Positions 30,646 to 40,308 of a DNA stretch of 64,000 nt are shown here, piece by piece. Made by a program: the position numbers and the translations under genes. The notes below the pieces were generated by a model, which made no database searches, was not told the origin of the DNA, and saw only the letters and a program-made list of their open reading frames with translations. Origin of the DNA: Isochrysis galbana (lineage: Eukaryota; Haptophyta; Isochrysidales; Isochrysidaceae); contig CM030941.1 of NCBI GenBank assembly GCA_018136815.1, positions 1,425,582 to 1,489,581 on the forward strand. Reading direction: 5' to 3'. Within the stretch, counting starts at the first letter, position 1; each line of letters starts with the position of its first letter.

Positions 30646-33600
30646 GAAGAACGCAGAGGGTGTATCGAGGAGAGAGACGAGGGTGCGATCCGATGGCGAC
30701 AGGCGTGCGAAAGCCTCGGAGCGACAGCGAACGAAGGTAGGCGAGGCAAGGGCATCGTGCGCAAATGCGTGGGAGCCAAACCACGGGGAACCGCGCGACG
30801 ATCCCGACGAGTACCACCACTGCCCGAGGACGAAGACCGCGTGCTGCGGCCGCATCATTGGACCTGCAGGGTTGGCAACAGACGGGCGGGCTGAGACGGG
30901 CAAATGGGAGACATGAGCAATGGGGCCACTGTGCGAGGACGGTGCGAGGCGAGGCGAGCGGCGCGGGGCCTGATGATCCGAGCCGGTGGTCTCGGATCCC
31001 ACGGGAGCTTCGATCGCGTGCGACGTCGGCGGGGCTGAGACGGTCTGAGATTGTGATTCTGCAGCCCGCTTTCTCATCTGAGGCTTACGAAGAGGCGGGA
31101 AGGGGTGAGCATCATCATAGGCGGTGACGAGCGACTCGCAGCGGCGAAGCAGTTCGGCTAGCGGCTCCCATGTGGCCGCAGCTTTCGCGTAACCACGCCA
31201 CTTGACGAGATACTGCCTGGAATCACCTCGACCCTTGCGGTCAAGGAGTGAATCCACCAGATACTCATCTCTTTGGACGGGGTCTTCATCTGTGAGGGTA
31301 TAGTAGGGACGGAGGTTAGTCACATGCACTTCCTCGGAGAGGAGGCGATTTTCTTGGTCGCGTAGTCGGTAGCGGCCAGCGCCAAGCGCCTCAGCAATGC
31401 GGTATGGTCCGCTGTAGTGGTAGAGGAGCTTGTTGCGGTGTCCTGGAATCTTGCGAACCACCCTATCACCTGGAGTAAATTGGATGGGGGGAGAGTGAGT
31501 GCGTAGCGTGTCAGCAAGTGCGTCGGCTTGAGACTCTAAAGTTGCATCATAAGCCGCGGCCCACGCCGCCTTTAAACGACAATGCATTTTCCAAGCGTAC
31601 GAGCGAATTTCCTGAGGTAACTCGGGAGGTGGACCAGTCTCAGATGGATCAGAAAGCTGGGCAGGCAGGCGAAGCTCACGGCCATAGAGCAAGGCAGCAG
31701 GCGACATGCGGGTAATGCGATTGGCTGAAGCGCGCATGCTCATTAGAAAGAACGGGAGATGATCGACCCAATGACCGCCGCCTTCATCGGTAGCACGAGC
31801 CATGTTGATCAATGTTTGCTGAGCTCGTTCGACCAGGCCCACGCTCTCGTGATGATGAGGTGTGCTCGGCCGCAAGTCGGTGCCGGTGCGCTCGAGGATG
31901 ACCGAGGTGAGTTGACTAGCGAGATTGCTGCCGGAGTCCGAGCGAAGTTGCCTTGGTACTCCGTGCCGAGAGACGACGTACGACATGAAGGCGTGAAGAG
32001 CGTCGGCACTTGAGGGGTCGCCGTTGTGAGGGGCCGCCTCGATCCAACGAGTGAGCGAGTCTACGAAAACGAGGAGCTTGTCGAAGCCTTGAGAGCCCTT
32101 GATGAAGTCGTGCGTAGGAGCCATCGAGACGACGTCGCAAAAGACGATGTCGAACGGATAGGCGCCGACCTGCGGTCCCTTTGGGTCTGCGAGGTAGCGG
32201 AAGGGAGGCTTAGCTAAGGTGCACTCGTGACATTGGCGAACGTGCGCACAGACGTCTGCGTTCATGCCAGGCCAAAAATATCGGTCTCGTAGAAGGCGCG
32301 CCATTCGGTTGTCGCCGAGGTGGCACAGGTAAAAGACGATGTCGAACGGATAGGCGCCGACCTGCGGTCCCTTTGGGTCTGCGAGGTAGCGGAAGGGAGG
32401 CTTAGCTAAGGTGCACTCGTGACATTGGCGAACGTGCGCACAGACGTCTGCGTTCATGCCAGGCCAAAAATATCGGTCTCGTAGAAGGCGCGCCATTCGG
32501 TTGTCGCCGAGGTGGCACAGGTGGTCGTGAAAGGCTTCGAGGTAGGCGCGGCGCATCGTCTTCGGCACGTAGAGGCAGAGCTTCTCGCCGTCTCTCGTCG
32601 GTACTCGTCGGTAGAGTAGTCCAGATCGCAACAGGCATCGCGAAGATTCGCGACTGAGCCAGCGCAAACGACGGTGATCGAGGTCGGGGTTGTGAGGAGA
32701 CGAGGAGAGGAAGCGAATGAGGTCGTGGCAGTCGGGGTCCTCGGCCTGTGCCTCTTTGAGCGCCTCGGCGTTGGGTGTACCGACGTCGAGGTAGGAGAGG
32801 TTGATAGAATCCCTGGTCGTAGAGGACAACCTGGACGACCGTTCGTCGGCTTGCAGACTGGATGCCGTTGTGGTACGAGAACGAGAGGCGGCGACGGCTG
32901 GCGGCTGACCATCCGATGCCGTGGTAGAGCGAGAGTTAGGGACGACGGCGGCTAGTAGCTGCCCACCCCCCTGCTTAGGAGCGGACGTCTCCGACGTCTC
33001 GTCGTCTGCCGCCACCAAGCGCGACACTCCATCAGCGTCTTTGTGGTTCGCGCCAGGTTTGTGCTCGACGGTAAAGCGGTACTCGGACAACTTGAGCGCC
33101 CATCGCATCAAGCGCGACGCCGGCCCACCCTGGACGGTGTCCTTCATGGTGTGCAACCAACGGAGCGCTTGGTGATCGATGACGAGGCGAAAGTGCCGGC
33201 CCCAAAGGTACGGTCGCCAAGTGCGAATGCTTTCCAGGGCGGCGAGGAGCTCCACCTCGGTGGTGGTCCAATGACGCTCCGCGGCGGTGAGGCGGCGACC
33301 GTAATACGCGACGACATGCTCGTGCCCATGATCGTCGACTTGCGACAGAATACCACCAATACCCAGGGTACTGGCCGCGTCCGTTTTGACGATGAACTCT
33401 TTGTCGTGACGAGGCGCCGCCAACACTGGAGCAGACGTGATGAGCTCGATGAGGCGACGGATCGCTGTCTGACACTCAGGTGACTGAGAGACGGTAGCCA
33501 CATCGACGCCCGTACGAGTAAGGTCGGTGAGAGGTGCCGCGACGTGCGCGAAACCCTTGATGAACCGACGGTAGTACGAGCAAAGACCGAGAAACGAGCG

Positions 33601-34650
33601 GACCTTTTCGAGCGAATTGATGTGACGTGGATCAATCGAGCGTACCGCCTCGACTTTCTTGGGGTCCATCTCGAGACCACGACGAGAAACGACGTGCCCA
33701 AGGTACTCGCCCTTGATAGCGAACAAGATGCACTTGGAGGCCTTACACGAGAGACCGGCCCACCGGAGGCGCTCGAGGACGAGATCGAGACGGTGAAGCA
33801 TTTGCTCGAATGAGGCGTCGATGCGTTCTTCGAGCGTGCTGCCTGTACCTGTCGACCAAATCCCGATGTCGTCCAGGTACGGCATGCAAATTTCCCATGC
33901 GAGGCCTTGGAGCACCGCGTCCATGAGACGACACATGTAGGAAGGGCCGGATTGGACGCCGAACGGGAGGTAATTGAACTCGTACTTCTGGCGGTGGGTG
34001 CAGAACGCCGTGATGGGTTTGTCCTCCTCCTTGATGGGCAGACACCAGAAGCCGGAGGCGAGATCGAGCAAGCAGAGAAAGAGAGAATCTCGAGAACCTT
34101 GGCCTCGGGATAGACGATCGATAGCTTCGACGGTGAGCGGTAGAGGGCTGTCCGAGATACGAAGCTTCGAGTTCGTGTCGCGATAGTCGACGCAGAAGCG
34201 AACGGATCCGTCCTTCTTGCCGACTAGGACGACCCGCGAAGCCCAAGGCGAATTCGACTTGCGGATGATGCCCGCCGCCTCCATCTCGGCGACGTGCTTG
34301 TCGACGATGGCGCGGCCCTCGTCACCCATCTTGGACGGAGCGTGTCGGTGGGCTGTAGCACCGGGGAGGAGAGGCAGCTCGACCTCCATGACGTGCGTGT
34401 GCCGAGGGTTCTTCGGGTCGAGGGCGAACGCGTCGATATGCCGTGCCAGCAGGCAGCGTACGCGCTGCTTCTGGGACGGCGACAATTGCTTGTCGGGGTC
34501 AATGGTGATAGCGTCGAGGAGCGCGCGCTGTGCCTCGGTGAGCGAGGACTCGGGGTCGTCTCCATCACCGGCGGCTGTCGACCGCGCCTCGTGCAACTTG
34601 TACTCGATGTGAGCTGACGCCACCGGCGAGTACGCAGGAAGAAGGAAGAG
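30643..34650 (-). CDS. Ty3/gypsy chromovirus pol (reverse transcriptase, RNase H, integrase, chromodomain)
   Basis: About 1,335 codons to TGA; no ATG is near the left end of the frame, which begins in inserted sequence. Domains in order: reverse transcriptase (VDYRDTNSKL, PFGVQSGPSYM, catalytic YLDD), RNase H (VKTDAASTLGIGGIL), integrase zinc region (H...H...CHEC), and integrase core (DSLTRW, SDSGSN, GLVERAQQ). A chromodomain follows (DRKGRGDSRQYLVKWRGYAKAAATWEPL), which in this family directs insertion to marked chromatin. A 64-residue part around the integrase zinc region is duplicated exactly. No frameshift is seen. Gag and the downstream frame lie to the right, separated by about 750 bp of unrelated repeats. 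Confidence 0.9.
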   Translation of the reverse strand, partial: LFLLPAYSPVASAHIEYKLHEARSTAAGDGDDPESSLTEAQRALLDAITIDPDKQLSPSQKQRVRCLLARHIDAFALDPKNPRHTHVMEVELPLLPGATAHRHAPSKMGDEGRAIVDKHVAEMEAAGIIRKSNSPWASRVVLVGKKDGSVRFCVDYRDTNSKLRISDSPLPLTVEAIDRLSRGQGSRDSLFLCLLDLASGFWCLPIKEEDKPITAFCTHRQKYEFNYLPFGVQSGPSYMCRLMDAVLQGLAWEICMPYLDDIGIWSTGTGSTLEERIDASFEQMLHRLDLVLERLRWAGLSCKASKCILFAIKGEYLGHVVSRRGLEMDPKKVEAVRSIDPRHINSLEKVRSFLGLCSYYRRFIKGFAHVAAPLTDLTRTGVDVATVSQSPECQTAIRRLIELITSAPVLAAPRHDKEFIVKTDAASTLGIGGILSQVDDHGHEHVVAYYGRRLTAAERHWTTTEVELLAALESIRTWRPYLWGRHFRLVIDHQALRWLHTMKDTVQGGPASRLMRWALKLSEYRFTVEHKPGANHKDADGVSRLVAADDETSETSAPKQGGGQLLAAVVPNSRSTTASDGQPPAVAASRSRTTTASSLQADERSSRLSSTTRDSINLSYLDVGTPNAEALKEAQAEDPDCHDLIRFLSSSPHNPDLDHRRLRWLSRESSRCLLRSGLLYRRVPTRDGEKLCLYVPKTMRRAYLEAFHDHLCHLGDNRMARLLRDRYFWPGMNADVCAHVRQCHECTLAKPPFRYLADPKGPQVGAYPFDIVFYLCHLGDNRMARLLRDRYFWPGMNADVCAHVRQCHECTLAKPPFRYLADPKGPQVGAYPFDIVFCDVVSMAPTHDFIKGSQGFDKLLVFVDSLTRWIEAAPHNGDPSSADALHAFMSYVVSRHGVPRQLRSDSGSNLASQLTSVILERTGTDLRPSTPHHHESVGLVERAQQTLINMARATDEGGGHWVDHLPFFLMSMRASANRITRMSPAALLYGRELRLPAQLSDPSETGPPPELPQEIRSYAWKMHCRLKAAWAAAYDATLESQADALADTLRTHSPPIQFTPGDRVVRKIPGHRNKLLYHYSGPYRIAEALGAGRYRLRDQENRLLSEEVHVTNLRPYYTLTDEDPVQRDEYLVDSLLDRKGRGDSRQYLVKWRGYAKAAATWEPLAELLRRCESLVTAYDDAHPFPPLRKPQMRKRAAESQSQTVSAPPTSHAIEAPVGSETTGSDHQAPRRSPRLAPSSHSGPIAHVSHLPVSARPSVANPAGPMMRPQHAVFVLGQWWYSSGSSRGSPWFGSHAFAHDALASPTFVRCRSEAFARLSPSDRTLVSLLDTPSAFF
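32139..32522 (-). repeat. Exact 192-bp in-frame tandem duplication within integrase
   Basis: 32139-32330 and 32331-32522 are identical by eye. The 64-codon unit covers the integrase zinc-binding region and its linker (YLCHLGDNRM... to AYPFDIVF). Because 192 is a multiple of three the frame is kept, giving one and a half or more zinc modules. Confidence 0.9.
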
Positions 34651-35400
34651 TTACAGGTCGTGGCGCCAAGTTCCAAACGGTGATCAACACCTCTCGCCTT
34701 CGAAGACGGTGCGCGAAATACAGTCGGGCCCCCTCCGGTATTTTTTAGTGAGGCTCTTCATGCGAGGCGGCCCATCGGACACCCCTCTCCGAGGAGCCAT
34801 CGCAGTGGACCGAAGTCCGAAGAAGCCCTCTTCACAGTCGACTTGAGCACAGAGGAAACCGGGCGTTTACGGGAGAATCAAGTGTTTTATTTTCGTTGAT
34901 CCTGTCATTAAAAATACGTTTATTTTGACCTCTATTATCACGGTCATATAGGCTTGATATGACCGTTGGTCGCTCATATGACATCGCACGGGCCATGCTA
35001 CGCACATAACATCACAAGTATGTGACGCTCGAGGAGGGGGGGGTTGATTGTACGGAACTTCGAAGCCGGGTATACCCTCGGGCAGAGCCTACTATACCAT
35101 ATCAAATGCTTCCGTGGCTGTACACGCTATTCGCTGTCGGGGATCTGAAATCCCAGGAGCACCCCCCCCCCCGGCTACCCGGCGAAGGGTTTGAAGGCAC
35201 CGCGCGTCGCCAACCAGCGTGCTCCTCCCCTCGGGCGCCTTTTTCTCGCTCGCTTGGCGCTCCCGGCTCACCGGCGGCCTCTGGCTCCGTGTGCATCGCG
35301 TGGTGCAGGTGTGTTTCTCCCTCCTCCCCCCCCCCCCCCGCCCCCATCGGCCCTCCCTCCCACGAAACAAGGCACCCCCGCTCTCGCAGGTAAGCGGGCT
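34651..35400. other. Foreign sequence splitting the chromovirus
   Basis: Non-coding, partly AT-rich (34880-34990) DNA between the open frame right of 35400 and the reverse transcriptase. It has the inverted pair CGGTCATAT / ATATGACCG near 34937-34965 and the 163-bp repeat at 35055. It appears to have been inserted after the element arrived. Confidence 0.5.
35055..35217 (+). repeat. Dispersed 163-bp repeat, family D, copy 1
   Basis: GGAACTTCGAAGCCGGGTAT to GCGTCGCCAACCA is nearly identical to 45304-45468; only the length of the internal C-run clearly differs. Flanks differ, so the unit is mobile or recently copied. Confidence 0.8.
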
Positions 35401-35462
35401 TTGCGGTGGCCGCCGCCGGCGTCGCGCTCGCCGTCGCGTGGGTGCAGCGGCCGGAACCAAAG

Positions 35463-36345
35463 TCAGGCACACTGAAAACTGGCAAAGCGGAACGACAGCG
35501 GAAACGTATACGGGATTGCGAGTGACCGGGATCGACGGAGACGCGGCGGCCAATGTGCGAGCCGTCTGAGCCGGAAGAGATTCGGACGAGAATAGAGCAG
35601 GCTGAGAACGGAACAATCGACGGAATGCGCGTTGTACAACGGAGGGCATATTGGCGAATACCCCTCCGTCAACGAACGATTCCTCAAACGAGCTAGTCGG
35701 TATCGGTTGCCAACCCAATCGGGTTGGCGCGACCATCGTAGGCGGAGCGAGCCAACGGCGAGCAGCGAGCGTGTAGGCCACCGTCCATCCGGAGGGGCTA
35801 ACCTCGCTGGCACGGCCAAGGCAGCTTAACGGCGAGTTTCGAGGGAACAAATCGGCCAGTCCATCCAGGATTTGACTGGCGACAGCAGACGGGTCGGCAG
35901 CGACGCGGCTCAAGGCAAGAGTTAGCGTTGAGCGCTCGTAATCGAGAGCATTGAACGAATGATTCGAAGACGACGAGAGCGACGAAGGAGGTAGCGAACG
36001 AACGGCGAGAGAGAACGGGACTCCCGGAGTCGAATCGTCCCCACCACATATGAGCAGATGAGGGTGACTCCGGATAGATTGAACGACTGAAACGAAAACG
36101 CGAACTTCGGGAACGACGGCATCGCAACCTAGGGTAGCATCCCCAGGTTGGAACGACAACAAGAAGGCTTTGCTCAGCCGCCCGAGGGACGGCGAGCTCG
36201 TAGATCGGAGAGGCGAAACATTAGAGGTACGAAATGAAACGCGAACGGGAGTGACAGAAGTATCGAGAAGCGAAAGGGGTGGCGGTCCAGGCCGCCGAGG
36301 AATCGAGAAGTCAACAAAGCATATGGCGGCGGCCTCGCCTATTCC
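35463..36345 (-). CDS. Chromovirus frame downstream of the gag UAG
   Basis: The frame directly after the gag stop stays open for about 290 codons and shares phase with both gag and the reverse transcriptase ORF. A retropepsin would be expected here. The nearest match is ESFVDGGVFANMPS, which could be a degenerate D-T/S-G site, but this is weak. The peptide is Ser/Pro-rich early and becomes basic before the inserted sequence begins. The coding part ends where the repeat DNA starts, near 35400-35460. Confidence 0.45.
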
Positions 36346-37164
36346 CTAACGGCGGTTGCGGCCGAGGACGACGAGACGACGAAGGTAGGCGCGGTGGGCG
36401 TCGGGAATCTCCGGCTCGCCCTCGCAAAGGAAGCGGATGAACGGTTGACAATAGTACGGCGAATGGGCGCCATCGCCTGTCCCATATCGCCAATTGTCGG
36501 GGTGGTCGGGGCGAGCCGTATCGTGATCGGGAGGAGCGGGGCGGAAGGCACAATACGCACAGCCGGTGGCTGTGGTCCATACGCCGCCCTCAGACGTGGG
36601 GCGCTGCGTGCGAGGCACCTTCATGGACGCGTCGGTCGGACGGGCCCTAGCGAATGAAGTAGCCAAATCAGCGTGTCCACAATAGCGTGACATCGGGTCG
36701 AAGTCAACCTTGGCGTTACGCCAAGATTCCAAATCCCATTTGGCGCCCTCGGGATGGCCGAGGTTGTCCGATGGCGGCGCGCAGCGGCGGCTCTTTTGCG
36801 ATGGCGGTGCGTCGAGAGGTGGGAGTCCACCCTCCAACTTGGGAGGCGGCTCCCGGGTGTGGTCGGTGCGTCCCTGGTGGGACCGATCTCCATTGCGATG
36901 ATTTCGAGCTTCGGAGCCGCGGCCGCTTCCGGAGTTAGCGGCCGAAGGTTTGTCGCTCTTGTCCGGAGCCGGCTTCGAGGATCCCAGGCGGTCCTTAACC
37001 ATCCGAACGACATCGTCGATGTGGGCGATCGTGAGCGGACCATCCACCTGCTTGCTGCTCCGCGAAGCCTCAGCACGTGCCTGCTCCGCTGGGGCACAGA
37101 AGGAAGCCGAGAACCGAACCGCCAGGGGAAGGTACACCCCGCGAAACGCTGAGCCCCGCGACAC
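36346..37164 (-). CDS. Chromovirus gag-like protein ending in UAG
   Basis: 272 codons from the ATG at 37164. The first half is Ser/Lys/Pro-rich with a short helix (HIDDVVRMVKDRLG). The second half has an unusual Cys/His set: RYCGHADLATSF, GCAYCAFRPAPPDHD, then DHP and YYCQPF...LCEG. This is not a CCHC knuckle but may bind zinc. The stop is TAG followed by GGA ATA, and the frame continues past it. The 5' side is cut by a family C repeat just beyond the ATG, so the LTR is missing. Assignment as gag rests on its position upstream of the chromovirus pol in the same phase. Confidence 0.5.
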   Translation of the reverse strand: MSRGSAFRGVYLPLAVRFSASFCAPAEQARAEASRSSKQVDGPLTIAHIDDVVRMVKDRLGSSKPAPDKSDKPSAANSGSGRGSEARNHRNGDRSHQGRTDHTREPPPKLEGGLPPLDAPPSQKSRRCAPPSDNLGHPEGAKWDLESWRNAKVDFDPMSRYCGHADLATSFARARPTDASMKVPRTQRPTSEGGVWTTATGCAYCAFRPAPPDHDTARPDHPDNWRYGTGDGAHSPYYCQPFIRFLCEGEPEIPDAHRAYLRRLVVLGRNRR

Positions 37165-37325
37165 CCTGAGCCCCTAAGTAGCACACAAGGGTGTGTGCCG
37201 CAAGGCGGGTTGAGTGGGGAAAGGGATAGATGGGGGCGTGGCTACGAACTACGAAAGCGAGTCCCAAAGCCAAAGCCACGCGCGAGGCGAGAATTTTACT
37301 ACTAAAGGTTTTGCTTAAGGTTGCG
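37165..37325 (+). repeat. Family C retroposon-like repeat, 3' part
   Basis: GAGCCCCTAAGTAG, GGGGGCGTGGCTACGA, and the 3' end GCCACGCGCGAGGCGAGAAT followed by TTTACTACTAAAGGTTTTG. It parallels 41221-41402 block for block. Confidence 0.6.
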
Positions 37326-37642
37326 AGCAAATGGAAGTCGGCCATGCATTTTTTGCCACAAGGAAGCGATCCTGAGGACCCGATATTTTCATCCCCACCT
37401 TTAGCAAAGTCTTACTTCAGCTATATTTGTGCACTACACCGTTGCTCATGAAGCTTCGTCCCTTGGTGTCCCTCGTTCCAAGGGACACACGTGGGTGCAA
37501 GCATTCTTGTTACGCACTGACCATCGCCCAACATCATGGAAGAACCAGCTCTTCACCCATGCGAACCGCGTCCCCGTTCGAGGATGGCTCGTTTTGCCAT
37601 ACATACCTAGCGCGCAAAGTTGAGAGTGACAGCACTGCCTCA
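37326..37642. other. 3' flank of the PheRS gene
   Basis: No gene recognised; plus-strand frames overlapping the coding exon are shadows. Confidence 0.5.
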
Positions 37643-39503
37643 TCACGCCCAACGTACAATGGGGTGCTTGCGCACCATGTTGAGGTCGATGCGGTGACCA
37701 AACAAATCTCGGATGTTGTCGTAGCCATACTTGATCATCGTTGGTCGCTCGAGCGACATACCCCATGCAATGACCTGCACGTCCTCGTCGAATCCCATGG
37801 GCCGGAGCATCTCGGGCCTAAAGACGCCTGAATTGCCGACTTCCACCCACTTGCCAAGCCCCTCGTGATAGCAATGAAACTCCATCGACGGCTCGGTGTA
37901 TGGATTGTAGGTGGGTTTGAACTTCATATCCTTGAACTCGGGGCCGAGGCGGCGGTAGAAGTCTGCGATAGTGCCCATTAGATTGCCAAGTGAAAGGTTG
38001 CGGTCGATGACGAAGCCCTCCACCTGGTGGAATTCAGCGAGATGAGTGGCATCCAGGGCCTCATTGCGAAAGACGCGATCGATAGAGAAGTACTTCTGCG
38101 GCTTGAATTGTCCGCCCTGTTTCTTGGCCACTTCAGCAATCTTGAAGAGCGTCCTGGATGAGGCTGCAGTCGTGTGAGTGCGGAGGAGATTCTTCCTCGA
38201 CTCCTCCTCCGACCAGTCATACCGCCAGCCCGTCGACTTAGAGTTGTATTCGTCCGACAATCCTTGCCCACCTACCTCATGGGTGGTTCTCACTCGCTCC
38301 ATATACTCGCGCGGAATGTCGAGTGTAGACGCCGGCGTCTTGATGAAGAAGGTGTCATGGGCATCACGGGCAGGATGCTGCTGTGGCTGGAAGAGCGCGT
38401 CGAAATTCCAAAATGAGGACTCCACAAACTGCTGCGTCGGCATCTCCTCGAATCCCATCTCAAGGAAAGTTTCACGGAACATCGAGCGAACTTTCAATAA
38501 CGGGTGCAAAGCGCCCCCGGGCGGTGGAAGGCCGCCGGCATCAATATTTACCTGCTTGAAGGTGGAATCTTGCCACGTGCCTTTGACAAGCATCTCATGT
38601 GACAGGTCCGCAATAGCCTTCTTGCCCCAATTCGCATACTGTGAGGACAGCACGTGAGAACGGTGCTCAGTTGACCCCTGAGTTATCACGTGATGCACAG
38701 CCGGCCCGCGACTCTCCTCAGAATGCCTCTATGCATGCGGCGAGCGCTCACCTGCGATCCGGCCGCAACCTTGAATGACTTTATAGTGGCGAGAGACACT
38801 AAGCCGCGCTTCTTGAGGACAGTCAAATCGGGATCCGAGGGTGGGTTGCCAGTCTTCACGGCCTTCAGCTGTATCTGGACGACATCGGAAATCTCGCTTG
38901 CGACTCGAAGGACTCGCTTCTTAGCTGCATCCTTCTTCTTGGCGCCCGCTGCCTCCGCTGCTGCTGCAGCAGCAGCCTCCGCCTGTGCCGGTGGCTCCTT
39001 CACCACCTGGAGCCACTTGCTTTGGATGGCTTTGCTCAGGCCAACCTTGGCGGTCGGGCCTACAAGTTTGTCAAGGTCGTCGGAGAGGATTCCGCCATCT
39101 GCGGGCACGTGGGCGAAGACGATGGCCTCAGGGCTACCATCTGCCACAATGGCCTCGCCCTCCTTCGTCAACTGCAGCACTTGCCTATCAGCATGCAGAC
39201 GGGCGGGTGGTGAGGCCAAAGCAGCGTGGGCCAAGAGGGCGACCATAGGATGGCCCGCGAGCAAACGGCAGCGACGACGGGAAGGCACGTGATGGTCTGC
39301 AAGCGGCGGCAGAGGCAGCGGCAGCGGCGACGGGAGGCGGGTCTTCACCTCGAGAGCGCCTCAGTTGTGATGAAGTCTCCCGCAGCGAGACTCTTGCAGA
39401 CGCCGACGAGTTCCGTGTGGGCAAAGCCATTTCTCTCTGCGAATGCCTGTGTATCCTCGATCCACTGACCGCCCTCGACGGCGCAGCGCACCGCCTCCTC
39501 CAT
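37643..39503 (-). CDS. FARSA: Cytosolic phenylalanine-tRNA ligase alpha subunit, three exons
   Basis: Exons 39503-39349, 39184-38752 and 38638-37643 give 527 residues. Introns of 164 bp (AG|GTGAAG...GATAG|G, phase 2) and 113 bp (CAG|GTGAGC...CACAG|T, phase 0) restore the frame. The start [14 protein letters not shown] opens the N-terminal winged-helix region. The catalytic core is plain: [20 protein letters not shown], then motif 2 ([20 protein letters not shown]). Motif 3 is [33 protein letters not shown] is the eukaryote/archaea-type Phe-binding segment. The enzyme charges tRNA-Phe as an alpha2-beta2 tetramer in the cytosol. An earlier ATG is in frame at 39596 but lies in GC-rich repeat-like sequence. 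Confidence 0.92.
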
Positions 39504-39639
39504 CGAGGAGCCCCTCCTCCCCAGGTTGCAGCTGAGAGGCGCGCGCGCCCTCCCCGCTGTAAGCACGCGCTCACTGCGCGCAGCGGCGAAAAACAAAACA
39601 TCGCCCTTCTTCCCCCGCCTCCCCCCCCCCCCCCCCCCC

Positions 39640-40080
39640 CCCCCTCGCCGCGGCCGCGGCCACTCGCTCCAGGGAGAGAGAGATTAGCGCCCTGGGCCCC
39701 TAGCTTCACGAGCCTAGATGGGAAATACGGTGCTGGGGCCTGTAAATACAGTCAAATACATATGTATTTAGCCTCCAGCCAAATACATTTCAAATACATT
39801 CGAGGCCTACAACTTGTAGTACATAGTACAACCCAGGACGCGCTTCAAATACAGCCAAATACAAATACATATGTATATGTATCTTGGCTCTGGCTTTGGC
39901 CAAATACGGAATACGGAATACGGTAAATACGTATTTCCCATCTAGGTTCACGAGTGCCCCCCCCCCCTCCTGCATTGTTTTACCCGAAAGGGGTTTCCCC
40001 CCAGCGTGGACTCGAGGAGAGAGAGGGCATGCTGGGGTGCGCGGTGCGCAGGGTCGGTGCATGCACTATGCACGGGAGGG
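39640..40080 (+). repeat. Dispersed repeat family A, copy with insertion
   Basis: Parallels 7583-7780 in the same order but is interrupted at TTCACGAG by the 234-bp element at 39713. It begins near the 5' flank of the PheRS gene. Confidence 0.7.
39713..39946. mobile_element. hAT-like MITE, 234 bp
   Basis: Terminal inverted repeats CCTAGATGGGAAATACG and CGTATTTCCCATCTAGG match perfectly over 17 bp. The 8-bp target duplication TTCACGAG (39705-39712 and 39947-39954) flanks it. The interior has many AAATAC(A/G) and TGTATTT motifs, like the subterminal binding sites of hAT elements. No reading frame is present. An 8-bp duplication is typical of the hAT superfamily. Confidence 0.85.
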
Positions 40081-40107
40081 AAGTCGCGTTCCGTCGAAAG
40101 AGGACCA
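40081..40107 (+). repeat. Dispersed GTTCCGTCGAAAGAGGACC motif
   Basis: One of five copies: 14430 (-), 16662 (-), 20438 (+, one change), 40087 (+), 44246 (+). Each is followed on its own strand, within about 30 bases, by an A- or T-run. It probably marks the end of a retroposon family. Confidence 0.55.
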
Positions 40108-40308
40108 GGCGGCGGCCTTTTTTTTACTAAGGAGTGTGACGGTGTTTTCGCACATTACGTTATCTTCTACTGTTCCAGTCACATTATTGAGTCGGGGTTA
40201 CACGTTACACGTGCACTGCTACACGCCGTCTATTGCGCATCACAAAGAAAAGACCTTCGGAGACACCTTTCACCCTTCATGCCCAGGCTGGCTTCTTCTC
40301 CACGAGGT

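Noticed and set aside
5974..36348. Reassignment of UAG as a sense codon in this organism
   Set aside because: No in-frame UAG occurs in the assembled host exons, including the 14-kb frame. The two UAGs seen lie only at gag-pol boundaries, which fits readthrough better.
30151..37164. Matched LTR pair for the chromovirus
   Set aside because: No long direct repeat was found on the two sides; the 5' side is cut by a family C repeat.
37427..37831. 134-codon plus-strand frame
   Set aside because: Overlaps the PheRS last exon antisense and its 3' flank; no motif.
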